DNA of 59,424 bases from Bacillota bacterium (lineage in GTDB: Bacteria; Bacillota; Clostridia; Lachnospirales; Lachnospiraceae), in contig JAEYOY010000061.1 in the NCBI GenBank assembly GCA_023411215.1, forward strand, positions 1 through 59,424. The letters run 5' to 3'. The notes under the pieces were generated by a model that saw only the letters and a program-made list of their open reading frames with translations, was not told the origin of the DNA and ran no database searches. Every line of letters begins with the position of its first letter. Position 1 is the first letter of the stretch. Shown piece by piece: positions 50,063 through 59,298 of this stretch. The translations under genes were made by a program, and so were the position numbers.

Positions 50063-51802
50063 ATGATAAAAGTTGATAATCTATCCTTCTCCTTTCCACA
50101 AAAGGATCTGTTTCATAATATTTCATTTAACTTAGAGGACGGTCAACATAGCGCTTTCATAGGATCAAGCGGTAGTGGTAAAAGTACTTTATTAGAGATC
50201 ATTATGAATCCGGAACAATATATGTTCGACGGAAGCCTGGATATGGCTCCGGATTGTAGAATTGGGTACGTAAGTCAGTTCTCCCGCTTAGAGAAAGCAG
50301 GGGAAATCACTGTTTTCGACTATTTGGCAGATAAATTTATTGCGCTGCAGAATGAATTAGCAGCTATTTATATTGAAATGGAAACAGCTACAGATATGGA
50401 GCCATTACTGGAACGGTATCAGATGGTCTTAGATGCCTATCAGGCAGTTGGCGGAGATGATTATGAGCAGAATATCAAAAGAAAACTAAATACAGCGAAC
50501 CTGGGCAAGCATGAAAAGCTTATGGTATCCAAGCTTAGTGGCGGAGAGTTCAAACTGATTCAAGTGATTAAGGAGATGTTAACCAGCCCGGACTTGATGA
50601 TTATGGACGAGCCGGATGTATTCTTAGACTTTGAGAACCTTAATTCTCTGAAAAACCTGATCAATTCACACAAAGGAACCATGCTGGTTATTACGCACAA
50701 CCGATATCTGCTCAATCATTGCTTTAATAAGATACTGCATCTTGAGAATAAGGAGCTTCAGGAGTTCGATGGTAGCTATATTGATTATAACTTCTCATTA
50801 CTTCTTAGGAAAATTGAGTTACAGGAGCTTGCAATTGCCGATACTGAAGAACTCGAGAGAAATGAGAGGCTAATTAATAGGCTAAGAAATACTGCAAGTG
50901 TCTTTACAGAGGCATCCAGAGGTAAATCCCTAAAGGCCAGAATTAAAATCAAGGAAAGGCTGGAAGCACGCAGAATCAAAGCACCCTTCGTTGAGATCAA
51001 GCAGCCGCTCGTCCGATTCGATATCGAGAATGAAGTCGAAGAAGCTACGATATTAACCGTTAAAGATTACAGTACCGCCTTCGATGAAATCCTTCTGGAA
51101 CATGTCAACTTTGAGATGAAATCCAATGATAAAGCAGCGCTAATCGGAGCAAACGGTACCGGAAAGACTACTTTACTTCGTGATATTTATAAGAATAATC
51201 AAAGCTCAATTAGGATAAACGATACTATTAGAGCAACCTATTTATCTCAGCTTAACAGTGAAACACTTAATGAGTCAAACACGATACTGGATGAATTCCT
51301 GGACAACGGCTTCAAAACGAATGATGAGGTTGCAGCTCATCTGTTGAACTATGGTTTCGAAGAAGATGATCTTCGCCAAACAATCAGCTCTCTGTCCGGT
51401 GGTGAGAAGAATATATTACAATTGGCTAAAGTTGCTGCCCGTAAAGCAAACCTGCTGCTTCTGGATGAGCCAACAAGCCATCTGGACACCTATGCACAAT
51501 TAGCGCTGGAAAAAGCCATAAGCGAATATAAAGGTGCGATATTAATGATCTCTCATGATTTCTATTCCATTGTAAATTGTATGGATTATGTGCTAATCAT
51601 TGAAGATAAGACGATTCGGAAAATGAGTATTAGAAAATTCAGAAAGATGATTTATGCAAATCATTTTGATCGAGATTATTTAGAAATTGAGCAAAAGAAA
51701 AAAGAAGTTGAAACAAAAATTGCAGTGGCTTTAAAAGATTCTGATATTGAACTTGCTAAGGATTTGTCAGAAGAGCTGGAAGAGTTGATAAAGCTGTTGT
51801 AA
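50063..51802 (+). CDS. ABC-F family ribosome-associated ATPase
   Basis: The start at 50063 is preceded by GCGAGGTAACAAT, giving 579 residues. Two nucleotide-binding domains without membrane segments: first with GSSGSGKSTLLE, LSGGEFKLIQ, LMIMDEPDVFLD; second with GANGTGKTTLLR, LSGGEKNILQLAK, LLLLDEPTSHLD. The interdomain linker (about 255-345) is charged and helical (NERLINRLRNTASVFTEA), as in ABC-F proteins that reach the ribosomal P-site. A C-terminal helical tail rich in Lys/Glu follows. Some relatives confer resistance to ribosomal drugs, others tune translation; sequence alone cannot decide. Confidence 0.88.
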   Translation: MIKVDNLSFSFPQKDLFHNISFNLEDGQHSAFIGSSGSGKSTLLEIIMNPEQYMFDGSLDMAPDCRIGYVSQFSRLEKAGEITVFDYLADKFIALQNELAAIYIEMETATDMEPLLERYQMVLDAYQAVGGDDYEQNIKRKLNTANLGKHEKLMVSKLSGGEFKLIQVIKEMLTSPDLMIMDEPDVFLDFENLNSLKNLINSHKGTMLVITHNRYLLNHCFNKILHLENKELQEFDGSYIDYNFSLLLRKIELQELAIADTEELERNERLINRLRNTASVFTEASRGKSLKARIKIKERLEARRIKAPFVEIKQPLVRFDIENEVEEATILTVKDYSTAFDEILLEHVNFEMKSNDKAALIGANGTGKTTLLRDIYKNNQSSIRINDTIRATYLSQLNSETLNESNTILDEFLDNGFKTNDEVAAHLLNYGFEEDDLRQTISSLSGGEKNILQLAKVAARKANLLLLDEPTSHLDTYAQLALEKAISEYKGAILMISHDFYSIVNCMDYVLIIEDKTIRKMSIRKFRKMIYANHFDRDYLEIEQKKKEVETKIAVALKDSDIELAKDLSEELEELIKLL

Positions 51803-51875
51803 GGGATAAGAAGACGGGGAGGTATGCGATGCCCGTAACAAAGTATTGTCCTCAATCATTTTCAGGAGGTATATT

Positions 51876-52409
51876 ATGAAGAAAATATTAATTGTGGTGG
51901 ACATGCAGAATGATTTCATCGATGGTGCATTAGGTACAAAGGAAGCTGTTGCTATCCTGCCAAATGTCAGGAGCAAGATTGAAGAATACCGTAAATCCGG
52001 TAATGAGGTCATCTTTACCAGAGACACTCATAATGAGAATTATCTTGACACTCAGGAAGGGAATAAGCTACCGGTAATTCATTGTATAAAAGATACAGAT
52101 GGGTGGGCTATTTCACCCCAAATAGACACCAAAGACTCTGTGATAATTGATAAGCCTACCTTCGGTTCAGTCTCATTGATGTCCCATATTAAGGATAATG
52201 ATCGGGACGCAGAATTCGAATTAATCGGTTTATGCACCGATATTTGTGTGATATCAAATGCAATTATGCTTAAAGCTTTCCTGCCGGAGGCTAAGGTCAG
52301 TGTAGATGCTTCCTGCTGCGCGGGTGTAACACCGGAAAGCCATAAGAATGCTCTGGAAGCAATGAAGATGTGTCAGATTCATATTACGAATGATACAATC
52401 CAATCTTAA
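51876..52409 (+). CDS. isochorismatase-like cysteine hydrolase (nicotinamidase-type)
   Basis: The start at 51876 has TTCAGGAGGTATATT before it, so the longer frame from 51846 is not used. The 177-residue protein has Asp in VVDMQNDFIDGALG, Lys in IDKPTFGS and nucleophile Cys in LIGLCTDICVISNA, the D-K-C triad of the family. GALGTKEA and FTRDTHNENY supply the metal-binding side expected of nicotinamidases. It would hydrolyse nicotinamide to nicotinate or a similar amide in the cytoplasm, feeding NAD salvage. It is 73 bp after the ABC-F gene and might be co-transcribed. Confidence 0.85.
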   Translation: MKKILIVVDMQNDFIDGALGTKEAVAILPNVRSKIEEYRKSGNEVIFTRDTHNENYLDTQEGNKLPVIHCIKDTDGWAISPQIDTKDSVIIDKPTFGSVSLMSHIKDNDRDAEFELIGLCTDICVISNAIMLKAFLPEAKVSVDASCCAGVTPESHKNALEAMKMCQIHITNDTIQS

Positions 52410-52422
52410 GTACAATACATTA

Positions 52423-52508
52423 ATTAACGGACATATTACTATTTTGCAAGGTCTTATCAAACATTTCTGTTAGATATTTGCATACAAAATTGTAACATGT
52501 CCGTTAAT
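52423..52508. repeat. long imperfect inverted repeat
   Basis: ATTAACGGACAT (52423-52434) is a perfect inverted match to 52497-52508, and TTAC then ATTTTG inside it pair with CAAAAT and GTAA. Total span 86 bp with a loop of about 35 bases. It lies between the convergent nicotinamidase-like and GH36 genes and may be a terminator or a small repeat element. Confidence 0.6.
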
Positions 52509-52583
52509 CTGTGTACGGGGATTCAGTTTATTTTCATGAGCTAATCCATGTGTTTCAGATAGCTCCAAAAATATAATAATATG

Positions 52584-54773
52584 CTACTTTGCAATTTCCT
52601 TAAAGTGAAGCTGTAAGGATTGGTATTCAGGAGAGAGCGGAATTGGCATGCCTGCCTTCATTAGTGCATTTCCGTTGTATATCATCTCTGATCCTTCTGC
52701 TTTATAACTCGCATCAGGCTTCAGACCCTTACATTTAACATACTGTATCGGTGCATTACCGTGATTATCCAGTGTGACAACAGATAGCAGAGCTTCGCTT
52801 TTATCCTTGGCAACAAACTGCCAAGCTGCGATCTGATTATGGGTTAGTGAGCTGGTCAGTCTATAATAATCTCCGTTATGGATCAGGTCCCAATACTTAT
52901 GGAAGCTTATAATCTGCTGCTTCACCTGGGCCTTCTCTTCTTCACTAAGCTTTCCTAGATCCAATTCATACCCAAAGCTTCCTGCCATAGCCACGACACC
53001 ACGGGTTTGTAATGAGGTTGATCTTCCTGTCTGGTGGTTCGGAACAGCAGACACATGGGAGCCTACGGTTGAGATTGGATATGCATAGGAGGTACCCTCC
53101 TGAATACGAATTCGATCCATCGCATCCGTATTATCACTACACCAGATCTGTGGAACATAATAAAGCATTCCTGCATCAAATCTTCCACCACCACCGCTGC
53201 AGCCTTCGATTAGGAGATCCGGATAACGCTCCATTATTCGTTCTAATAAATCATATACTCCCAGCATATACCGATGCAATACGGCACCCTGATTATTCTC
53301 ACCGACAGCGCTGTAGACATCACAGATGCTTCGATTCATATCCCATTTTAAGTATTCGATATTCGCACTATCCAGAACCTTACACATCTGACCAAATATA
53401 TGATCTACCACGTCTTTTCTTGAAAAATCCAACACCAGCTGATGGCGGGAGCGGATTGGTCTACGACCGGGTATTGTAAATGCATAATCCGGGTGCTCAC
53501 GATACAGATCACTATCCTCACTAACCATCTCCGGTTCCATCCAGATTCCGAACTTCATTCCAATACTGTTGATACGCTTCACCAGATCACTTAGGGTACC
53601 ATTGAGCTTCTTCTCATTTACGAACCAATCACCTAGTCCGCTGTGATCATCATCCCTTTTACCAAACCAACCGTCATCCAATACAAGCATCTCCACACCC
53701 AGCTCCGCTGCCTGCTTGGCGATCTGATATATCTTCTCACCATCAAAATCAAAATAGGTGGCTTCCCAATTATTGATGAGCACCGGTCTTGGAATTGTTT
53801 TATATTTTCCTCTGCACAGATTATGACGGAAGGTATTATGATAATTGTGCGATAGCTTTGTCAATCCCTGATCGGAGTAGCTTAATACAACCTCCGGTGC
53901 ACTGAAGCTCTCACCTGCTTTTACCTCATAGGAGAATGCTTCATCCTGCAGCCCCATGCTGATTCGTACTTGATTATATTGATCCAACTCCGCTTCTGAC
54001 TTAAAGCTGCCGCTATACACCAGACATAACCCATAGCAGTCGCCATGATCTTCCGTCGTCTGGGCATCTGCAAGAATCAAAAATGGACTATATTGATGAC
54101 TGGTGGTTCCTCTTTTACTGCCGATGGTGTGTATTCCATGCGTCATTCTAGCTCTTTGTACATTGCGTTCCATGGCATGTCTGCCATAGAAGCTTATCAG
54201 CTCGTACTCCCCATACAGGAAATCAAGGCAGGCCGACATAAGCTTCTCAATCATTATACTTTTGCCTGTGTTATTAATGACCTGGACACTACGAGTAATG
54301 ATATCCTGTTCTTCTAATACACCATACAGTAGTTTAACCTGCAGGCTACTAATTGGATCCTCCAGAAGGATAGTTAATGTATCCGCCTCCTCAGGAGAAG
54401 CATATACTGCCGGAAGACCAGGAATGTTATATTTACCCTTCGTTATCTTATAATCCTTGAAGTGTAGGTCACAACTGCAGGTTCCATCAAGATTCTTGAC
54501 AACCAGGCTTGTAGTCCGATAATCTCCGGTACCTAGTGTCGGAAATTCCTGAGGCAGATAGTCCATAGAATATGTTCTATCTCTATCGGCTTCATATGGG
54601 TTTCCGGAAAATGCTCTATCATAATAGGTTAAAAGGTAATCTATCGTTGACTCAACCTTACTTCCATAGTACAGATGGAGCAAATGTCCAAGCCTGTCTA
54701 TCTGCATCTGATAAGTTGAGTTCCGGGTATGCAATGTAAATATACCCTTCTCCTTGTTATATTCAATTGCCAT
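52584..54773 (-). CDS. GH36 alpha-galactosidase (canonical)
   Basis: A 729-residue cytosolic enzyme, the exact length of Geobacillus AgaA-type enzymes. The N-terminal supersandwich domain runs to about 330; the barrel contains NNWEATYFDFDG, LVLDDGWFG and GIWMEPEMV. The nucleophile is Asp478 in YLKWDMNR and the acid/base is the Asp in IWCSDNTDAMDR (about 547), with EGCSGGGGRFD between. It releases galactose from melibiose, raffinose and related oligosaccharides. It is the last gene of a minus-strand operon behind two permeases and a binding protein. GTCTGGAGGACAAAA precedes the ATG. Confidence 0.95.
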   Translation of the reverse strand: MAIEYNKEKGIFTLHTRNSTYQMQIDRLGHLLHLYYGSKVESTIDYLLTYYDRAFSGNPYEADRDRTYSMDYLPQEFPTLGTGDYRTTSLVVKNLDGTCSCDLHFKDYKITKGKYNIPGLPAVYASPEEADTLTILLEDPISSLQVKLLYGVLEEQDIITRSVQVINNTGKSIMIEKLMSACLDFLYGEYELISFYGRHAMERNVQRARMTHGIHTIGSKRGTTSHQYSPFLILADAQTTEDHGDCYGLCLVYSGSFKSEAELDQYNQVRISMGLQDEAFSYEVKAGESFSAPEVVLSYSDQGLTKLSHNYHNTFRHNLCRGKYKTIPRPVLINNWEATYFDFDGEKIYQIAKQAAELGVEMLVLDDGWFGKRDDDHSGLGDWFVNEKKLNGTLSDLVKRINSIGMKFGIWMEPEMVSEDSDLYREHPDYAFTIPGRRPIRSRHQLVLDFSRKDVVDHIFGQMCKVLDSANIEYLKWDMNRSICDVYSAVGENNQGAVLHRYMLGVYDLLERIMERYPDLLIEGCSGGGGRFDAGMLYYVPQIWCSDNTDAMDRIRIQEGTSYAYPISTVGSHVSAVPNHQTGRSTSLQTRGVVAMAGSFGYELDLGKLSEEEKAQVKQQIISFHKYWDLIHNGDYYRLTSSLTHNQIAAWQFVAKDKSEALLSVVTLDNHGNAPIQYVKCKGLKPDASYKAEGSEMIYNGNALMKAGMPIPLSPEYQSLQLHFKEIAK

Positions 54774-54799
54774 TTTTGTCCTCCAGACATTTCATTGTA

Positions 54800-55630
54800 T
54801 TATAATTTACTGCCCGATGTCGCGATACCTTCAATAAACTGCTTTTGGAAGAGAATATATAGAATAATCATCGGTAAGCATGCAATCAGAGAAGCTGCCA
54901 TCAGCTCCGGGAATTTAGGACCATATTGACCCTGCATTTTGGCAAGTGCCGATGCCAGGGTCGCTTTATTATTGTCTGAATTTACGATCATAGGCCACAT
55001 TAAATCCTTATAGGCAAACAGGGCAGTAAAGATGCCCAATGCGACCATCGCTGATTTTGTTAAAGGTGCCATAATAAAAAGAAATGTTTTTCCGATATTA
55101 CATCCATCCAATCTGGCTGCTTCCTCCAAATCCTTCGGAAGACTCATATACGATTGTCTGAGTAAAAAAGTACCAAATGCCGTTACAAGACCGGGAAATA
55201 CTAATCCAAAAATCGAATTAAGCATACCCATCTTACTTACCATAATATATTGCGGAATAATAAAAATCTGGCTCGGAACCATCATTTGAAACAGAACCAA
55301 AGAAAATGCCAGATTTTTCCCTCTAAAATTCAACCGTGCAAAAGCATATCCAGCCATGGTTGCAGTAAGTACTGCTGCCAGAACGCGTCCGATAATCATT
55401 AATGTTGTATTGATATATAGCTGTATAAAATCCATGTTGCTTACCACAGTCCTAAAGGAATCGAATCTCCACTCGGACGGGAGGATAACAAACGGGTTAA
55501 CACTGGTGGCTTCTCCTATTGTTTTAAAAGCCGTCAGAATCATCCATATAAATGGGACCAACATTGTAATAGAGAAAAGGACCAGTATAAAATAGATTAT
55601 AATCTGTGTGATATTCCTTTTTAATGCCAT
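54800..55630 (-). CDS. alpha-galactoside ABC importer permease, MsmG/MalG-like
   Basis: A 276-residue permease with six hydrophobic segments, the EAA loop DLEEAARLDGCNIGKTFLFI around residues 167-186 and the C-terminal KQFIEGIATSGSK. It ends 26 bp before the GH36 gene, so its cargo is most likely raffinose-family or melibiose-type sugars. TAAGGAGGAATAACATC precedes the ATG. Confidence 0.92.
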   Translation of the reverse strand: MALKRNITQIIIYFILVLFSITMLVPFIWMILTAFKTIGEATSVNPFVILPSEWRFDSFRTVVSNMDFIQLYINTTLMIIGRVLAAVLTATMAGYAFARLNFRGKNLAFSLVLFQMMVPSQIFIIPQYIMVSKMGMLNSIFGLVFPGLVTAFGTFLLRQSYMSLPKDLEEAARLDGCNIGKTFLFIMAPLTKSAMVALGIFTALFAYKDLMWPMIVNSDNNKATLASALAKMQGQYGPKFPELMAASLIACLPMIILYILFQKQFIEGIATSGSKL

Positions 55631-55644
55631 GATGTTATTCCTCC

Positions 55645-56535
55645 TTAATTATAATGAACCCATTTCTTCTGCCCAACCATCTGAATAACAGTAATCATCA
55701 GTATTACTATCAGTAGCAGAACAACAATCGCAGAGCCATAACCTTTGTTGCTATTTGTAAAGGAATATCGGTAGAACAGATAAACCAGTGACTGAGTCTT
55801 TATCAACGCCGGATTCGTCTTATCCATAACCATATAAATCAAATCAAACACCTGAAACGCACTGATCATCCTCGTGATCAAAACAAAGAAGATTGTCGGG
55901 GATATCATAGTTAGTGTAATGCTGAAGAACTGTTGAAAACCATTTGCTCCGTCGATCTGAGCTGCCTCATAATAATCACGTGGTACTTCCTGTAATCCGG
56001 CCAGAAATAAGACCATATTATATCCAATTATTGTCCATACACCGATTGCGGCGATAGAGAAAACCGCTATTTTCGGATCGGATATCCAGGATATCTTGCT
56101 GCCAATAATATGATTTAATAGTCCAAATTCAGAATTGAATAACCATCTCCATACCATAGCGATGGCTGCAGGGGCAGCCACCATAGGTAGGAAAAAGATC
56201 ACTCGAAACATCGTACGTCCCTTCATCTTCCGATTAAGAAATACGGCTAAAGCCAAGGCAATCGTGATAGATAATGGTATCTCTACAACAGCATATTTCA
56301 ATGTGTTAAACAGTGCCTGCCATACTTCCTTATCTTGGATCAGCTTCTCGTAATTTTGTAGGCCAACAAATATATTGCCCTTACCAAAGTCCCCAGTCTT
56401 AAAGAAACTCTGATAAACCGTCCGAAAGATAGGGATGATATTCAGAACTAAGAGGCCGATAACCGTTGGCAATATAAACAACCATCCCCATAGAAATTCA
56501 TTATATTTCTGACTGATGCCTTTTCTCTTCTTCAT
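55645..56535 (-). CDS. alpha-galactoside ABC importer permease, MsmF/MalF-like
   Basis: I place the start at 56535, nine bases after GGAGG, giving 296 residues; the frame is open to 56562. It opens with a basic tail and FLWGWLFILPTVIGLLVLNI, and has the EAA loop YYEAAQIDGANGFQQFFSIT around residues 200-220. It pairs with the MalG-like subunit encoded 14 nt downstream. Second gene of the binding protein, MalF, MalG, GH36 operon. Confidence 0.92.
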   Translation of the reverse strand: MKKRKGISQKYNEFLWGWLFILPTVIGLLVLNIIPIFRTVYQSFFKTGDFGKGNIFVGLQNYEKLIQDKEVWQALFNTLKYAVVEIPLSITIALALAVFLNRKMKGRTMFRVIFFLPMVAAPAAIAMVWRWLFNSEFGLLNHIIGSKISWISDPKIAVFSIAAIGVWTIIGYNMVLFLAGLQEVPRDYYEAAQIDGANGFQQFFSITLTMISPTIFFVLITRMISAFQVFDLIYMVMDKTNPALIKTQSLVYLFYRYSFTNSNKGYGSAIVVLLLIVILMITVIQMVGQKKWVHYN

Positions 56536-56563
56536 GAATATCACCCTCCACCTGATCTTCAAA

Positions 56564-57910
56564 CTATTCTTGTGCTAATGTCTCATTCATGGATGCTGCA
56601 ATTTTTTTGCAGGTGTCTTCCATGGTTGCTTCTCCTGTCCAAGCAGCTTTAAATTCTTCGGTAGCCATATTCTCCCATATTACAGTTTCTCTAGAATAGG
56701 GACGGAATACCAGTTCTGCATTTAACATATCAAGATAGGACTGAAGATTGAAGTTCTTGTTACCGTTCTTCCATGCATCAGAAGTCCCTTTGAAAGCAGA
56801 CATTGTAACACCAAGCTCTGCCTGCTTTAACTGTGCTTCCTTTGTTCCGAGATATTCGATCAGACTCCAAGCTGCATCCGTGTTCTTTCCGTTTGCCGCT
56901 GCTGCCCAACCAAGACCATTGTAAATGGATACTCTTTTTCCGTCCGGACCGGTGGGTAAGGGAGCTATATCACAGTTTTGAGTGGCATATTCATAGGAAT
57001 TAAAAGCAGGTACCATCCAGGAGCCTGAGGTTATCATTGCTACCTTACCGGATACGAATAATACCTCGGTACCATTTTCCGAAACGGTCTGAAGATCAGG
57101 GCAGGCACCCTCTCTTAACATTTTCTCAAACACCTGCATTGCCTGGATCGTCTTAGGATCATCATAACCGGATTTCTTTTTATCCTCGGTGAGAATATAT
57201 CCGCCGTAGCTATAGATTGCATTATAATAGCTATCCTGATTATTACCTGTATTAATCGCATAGCCATACTGGCTGCCATCCGGCTTTGTTAACTTCTTTG
57301 CTGTCTCATATAGAGTTTCCCATGTCCATGTATTATCCGGATAAGCAAGCCCTGCCTCATCAAACATAGTCTTGTTATACCAAAGAGCTATGGTATCGAT
57401 GTCCTTTGGCATTGCGAAGATTTTGTCACCGGATGAATAGAGTGCCGTAATATCAGAATAATAATTATTCATATCAACTTTATCACTGGCAGCAATTTTA
57501 TCTGTTAAATTAAGTAACATTTCATTTTCTATGTATTTCTGTGCCTGATTGGAATGCATCCAGAAAACATCAGGTAAGGTACCGCCGGAAGCACCAGCCT
57601 CTAACAAGGTCCAATACTCATCCCAGGTAACAACCTGAATCTCAGCTTTGATCCCTGACTGAGCTGTCCAGTCATCCATGATTTGTTGTAAACCCGGTTG
57701 CTGATTACTGTCCCAGATTGTAACCGTGATTTTATCTGTAGAGCTTGTAGCAGCCTTTTCAGAAGTACCAGATGAGCTGCTTTCTGCATTATCAGCAGCT
57801 TTTGTTACATCTGTTGAAGCTTTCTCAGTAGAATCAGTTTTACCGCCACAGGCAGTCAGAGAAAGAGCCATTAACATTATCATCATTAATGCGATCAACC
57901 TTTTTTTCAT
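56564..57910 (-). CDS. alpha-galactoside ABC importer substrate-binding lipoprotein, MsmE-like
   Basis: The start at 57910 is preceded by TGGGAGGTATTT; the longer frame to 57958 lacks a site. The 448-residue lipoprotein has signal MKKRLIALMMIMLMALS and lipobox LTAC (Cys20), then a Ser/Thr/Ala-rich linker to about residue 60. The body is a family-1 sugar-binding protein (TVTIWDSNQQPGLQQIMDDW, IDTIALWYNKTMFDEAG, VAMITSGSWMVPAF). It captures the sugar outside the cell and heads the operon. No ATPase is present, so the importer must use a shared MsmK-type ATPase. Confidence 0.92.
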   Translation of the reverse strand: MKKRLIALMMIMLMALSLTACGGKTDSTEKASTDVTKAADNAESSSSGTSEKAATSSTDKITVTIWDSNQQPGLQQIMDDWTAQSGIKAEIQVVTWDEYWTLLEAGASGGTLPDVFWMHSNQAQKYIENEMLLNLTDKIAASDKVDMNNYYSDITALYSSGDKIFAMPKDIDTIALWYNKTMFDEAGLAYPDNTWTWETLYETAKKLTKPDGSQYGYAINTGNNQDSYYNAIYSYGGYILTEDKKKSGYDDPKTIQAMQVFEKMLREGACPDLQTVSENGTEVLFVSGKVAMITSGSWMVPAFNSYEYATQNCDIAPLPTGPDGKRVSIYNGLGWAAAANGKNTDAAWSLIEYLGTKEAQLKQAELGVTMSAFKGTSDAWKNGNKNFNLQSYLDMLNAELVFRPYSRETVIWENMATEEFKAAWTGEATMEDTCKKIAASMNETLAQE

Positions 57911-58012
57911 AAATACCTCCCATAAATTATGTTTTTCGTTATTAACACTCTGCTTCATGTCACACTAATCTTGCATGCTGCCAAGACACCGCGAATTGGT
58001 AGCACAAATTGC

Positions 58013-58041
58013 CGATTGAAAAATCTATGATTTTTCAATCG
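58013..58041. promoter_or_regulatory. perfect hairpin/palindrome in the msmE-araC intergenic region
   Basis: CGATTGAAAAATC (58013-58025) and GATTTTTCAATCG (58029-58041) are a 13-bp perfect inverted repeat around TAT. It lies 100 bp upstream of the binding-protein start. It could be an operator or a leader hairpin. Confidence 0.5.
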
Positions 58042-58142
58042 ATATCCATGGTTCTAGTAGTGCATAAATTCCCATAATATATGCCTTTATGCTGTTTTTA
58101 CATCTTGACTATATTGTGCAGGCCTGCTCATATAATCTCTGT

Positions 58143-58172
58143 CTTAACATTAGATTTTATCCTAATGTTAAG
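58143..58172. promoter_or_regulatory. 11-bp inverted repeat in the msmE-araC intergenic region
   Basis: CTTAACATTAG (58143-58153) and CTAATGTTAAG (58162-58172) are perfect inverted repeats around ATTTTATC, followed by CCTATTTT. It lies between two divergent genes where a terminator is not expected, so a regulator site is the better guess. Confidence 0.45.
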
Positions 58173-58358
58173 CCTATTTTACCACAGAGTCGACTTCAGT
58201 AACATGCAATATTGTTATTAAAAATATAGCATAATGCTATTTTTGTATCGTTTAGCTTGCCAACATCTAGCATTTTGGTATATAATTTCTATAGGCTATC
58301 TTTATTTCGTTCATCCGATCTATATTCACTCATCAAAAATCCAAAAAGGATGGTTACT

Positions 58359-59219
58359 ATGAGCAAATACCTCAGCAGTATATTTCCAAATGAGCGGTTC
58401 GTTGATCTTGGGTTATATCAATACGGCTATGAGAAGTGTGATCCGTTACACTCCTATGGCCCCTTTGTTCGTAATCATTATTTATTTCATTATGTAATAT
58501 CCGGCACCGGAACCCTGTTTTCGATAAATTCCAAGGGAGTGGAGCAAGTATATAGAATTAAAAGTGGTCAGGGGTTTTTGATCTGTCCCAAGCAAGTCAA
58601 TACCTACTATGCGGACGAGAATCATCCCTGGGAATATACCTGGATTGAATTTGATGGTCTTCGCGCGAAAGAAATGCTGAATCTATCCGGTTTGTCCTTT
58701 GATTCACCTGTGTATAAATCGAATGTCAAGGATCTTTCCTATTCATTAAGGGACGAGATTCTCTATATAGCGCAGCATTCGAACGAGTCCCCTCTTCATC
58801 TGATCGGACATCTTTATCTGGCCCTTGATTATATGACACGTTCCTCAGCTACCAGAGTTACCGTAAACTACAGCAATAAACTTTCCGATTATTACATCCA
58901 TGAGGCCATATCCTTCATTGAGCAGAACTTTCAGAATAATATCACCATAGAAGACATCGCCAGTTGCTGTAATCTGAACAGAAGCTACTTCGGCAAAATA
59001 TTTCGTGCTACGGTAGGTAAAAATCCACAGGAGTTTCTCATTCATTATCGCATGACGAAAGCCGCTGAGCTTCTTAAGCTAACAGAGCTCTCCATCAATA
59101 ATATCAGCAATGCGGTAGGATATCAAAATCAGCTGCATTTTTCCAGAGCTTTTAAATCAATTTACGATCTTTCCCCAAAACAATGGAGATCAGAGAATAA
59201 AATCAAGCTATCGCCATAA
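58359..59219 (+). CDS. AraC-family regulator of the alpha-galactoside operon (MsmR/RafR-like)
   Basis: The start at 58359 is chosen because AAAAAGGATGGTTACT precedes it; a longer frame to 58257 has no site. The 286-residue protein has an N-terminal cupin sugar-sensing domain (HYVISGTGTLFSINSKG, GQGFLICPKQVNTYYADENH, WEYTWIEFDG) and a C-terminal double helix-turn-helix (ITIEDIASCCNLNRSYFGKI and INNISNAVGYQNQLHFSRAF). This is the layout of MsmR/RafR activators, and it is divergent from the binding-protein gene. It probably activates that operon when an alpha-galactoside is bound. Confidence 0.92.
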   Translation: MSKYLSSIFPNERFVDLGLYQYGYEKCDPLHSYGPFVRNHYLFHYVISGTGTLFSINSKGVEQVYRIKSGQGFLICPKQVNTYYADENHPWEYTWIEFDGLRAKEMLNLSGLSFDSPVYKSNVKDLSYSLRDEILYIAQHSNESPLHLIGHLYLALDYMTRSSATRVTVNYSNKLSDYYIHEAISFIEQNFQNNITIEDIASCCNLNRSYFGKIFRATVGKNPQEFLIHYRMTKAAELLKLTELSINNISNAVGYQNQLHFSRAFKSIYDLSPKQWRSENKIKLSP

Positions 59220-59298
59220 TACCGGAACGCTTGATATTGTGAGTCATATTGTTGTAAATTGATTCTCAAAAACTTCCGGGTTAGGAATATAGATTGAA

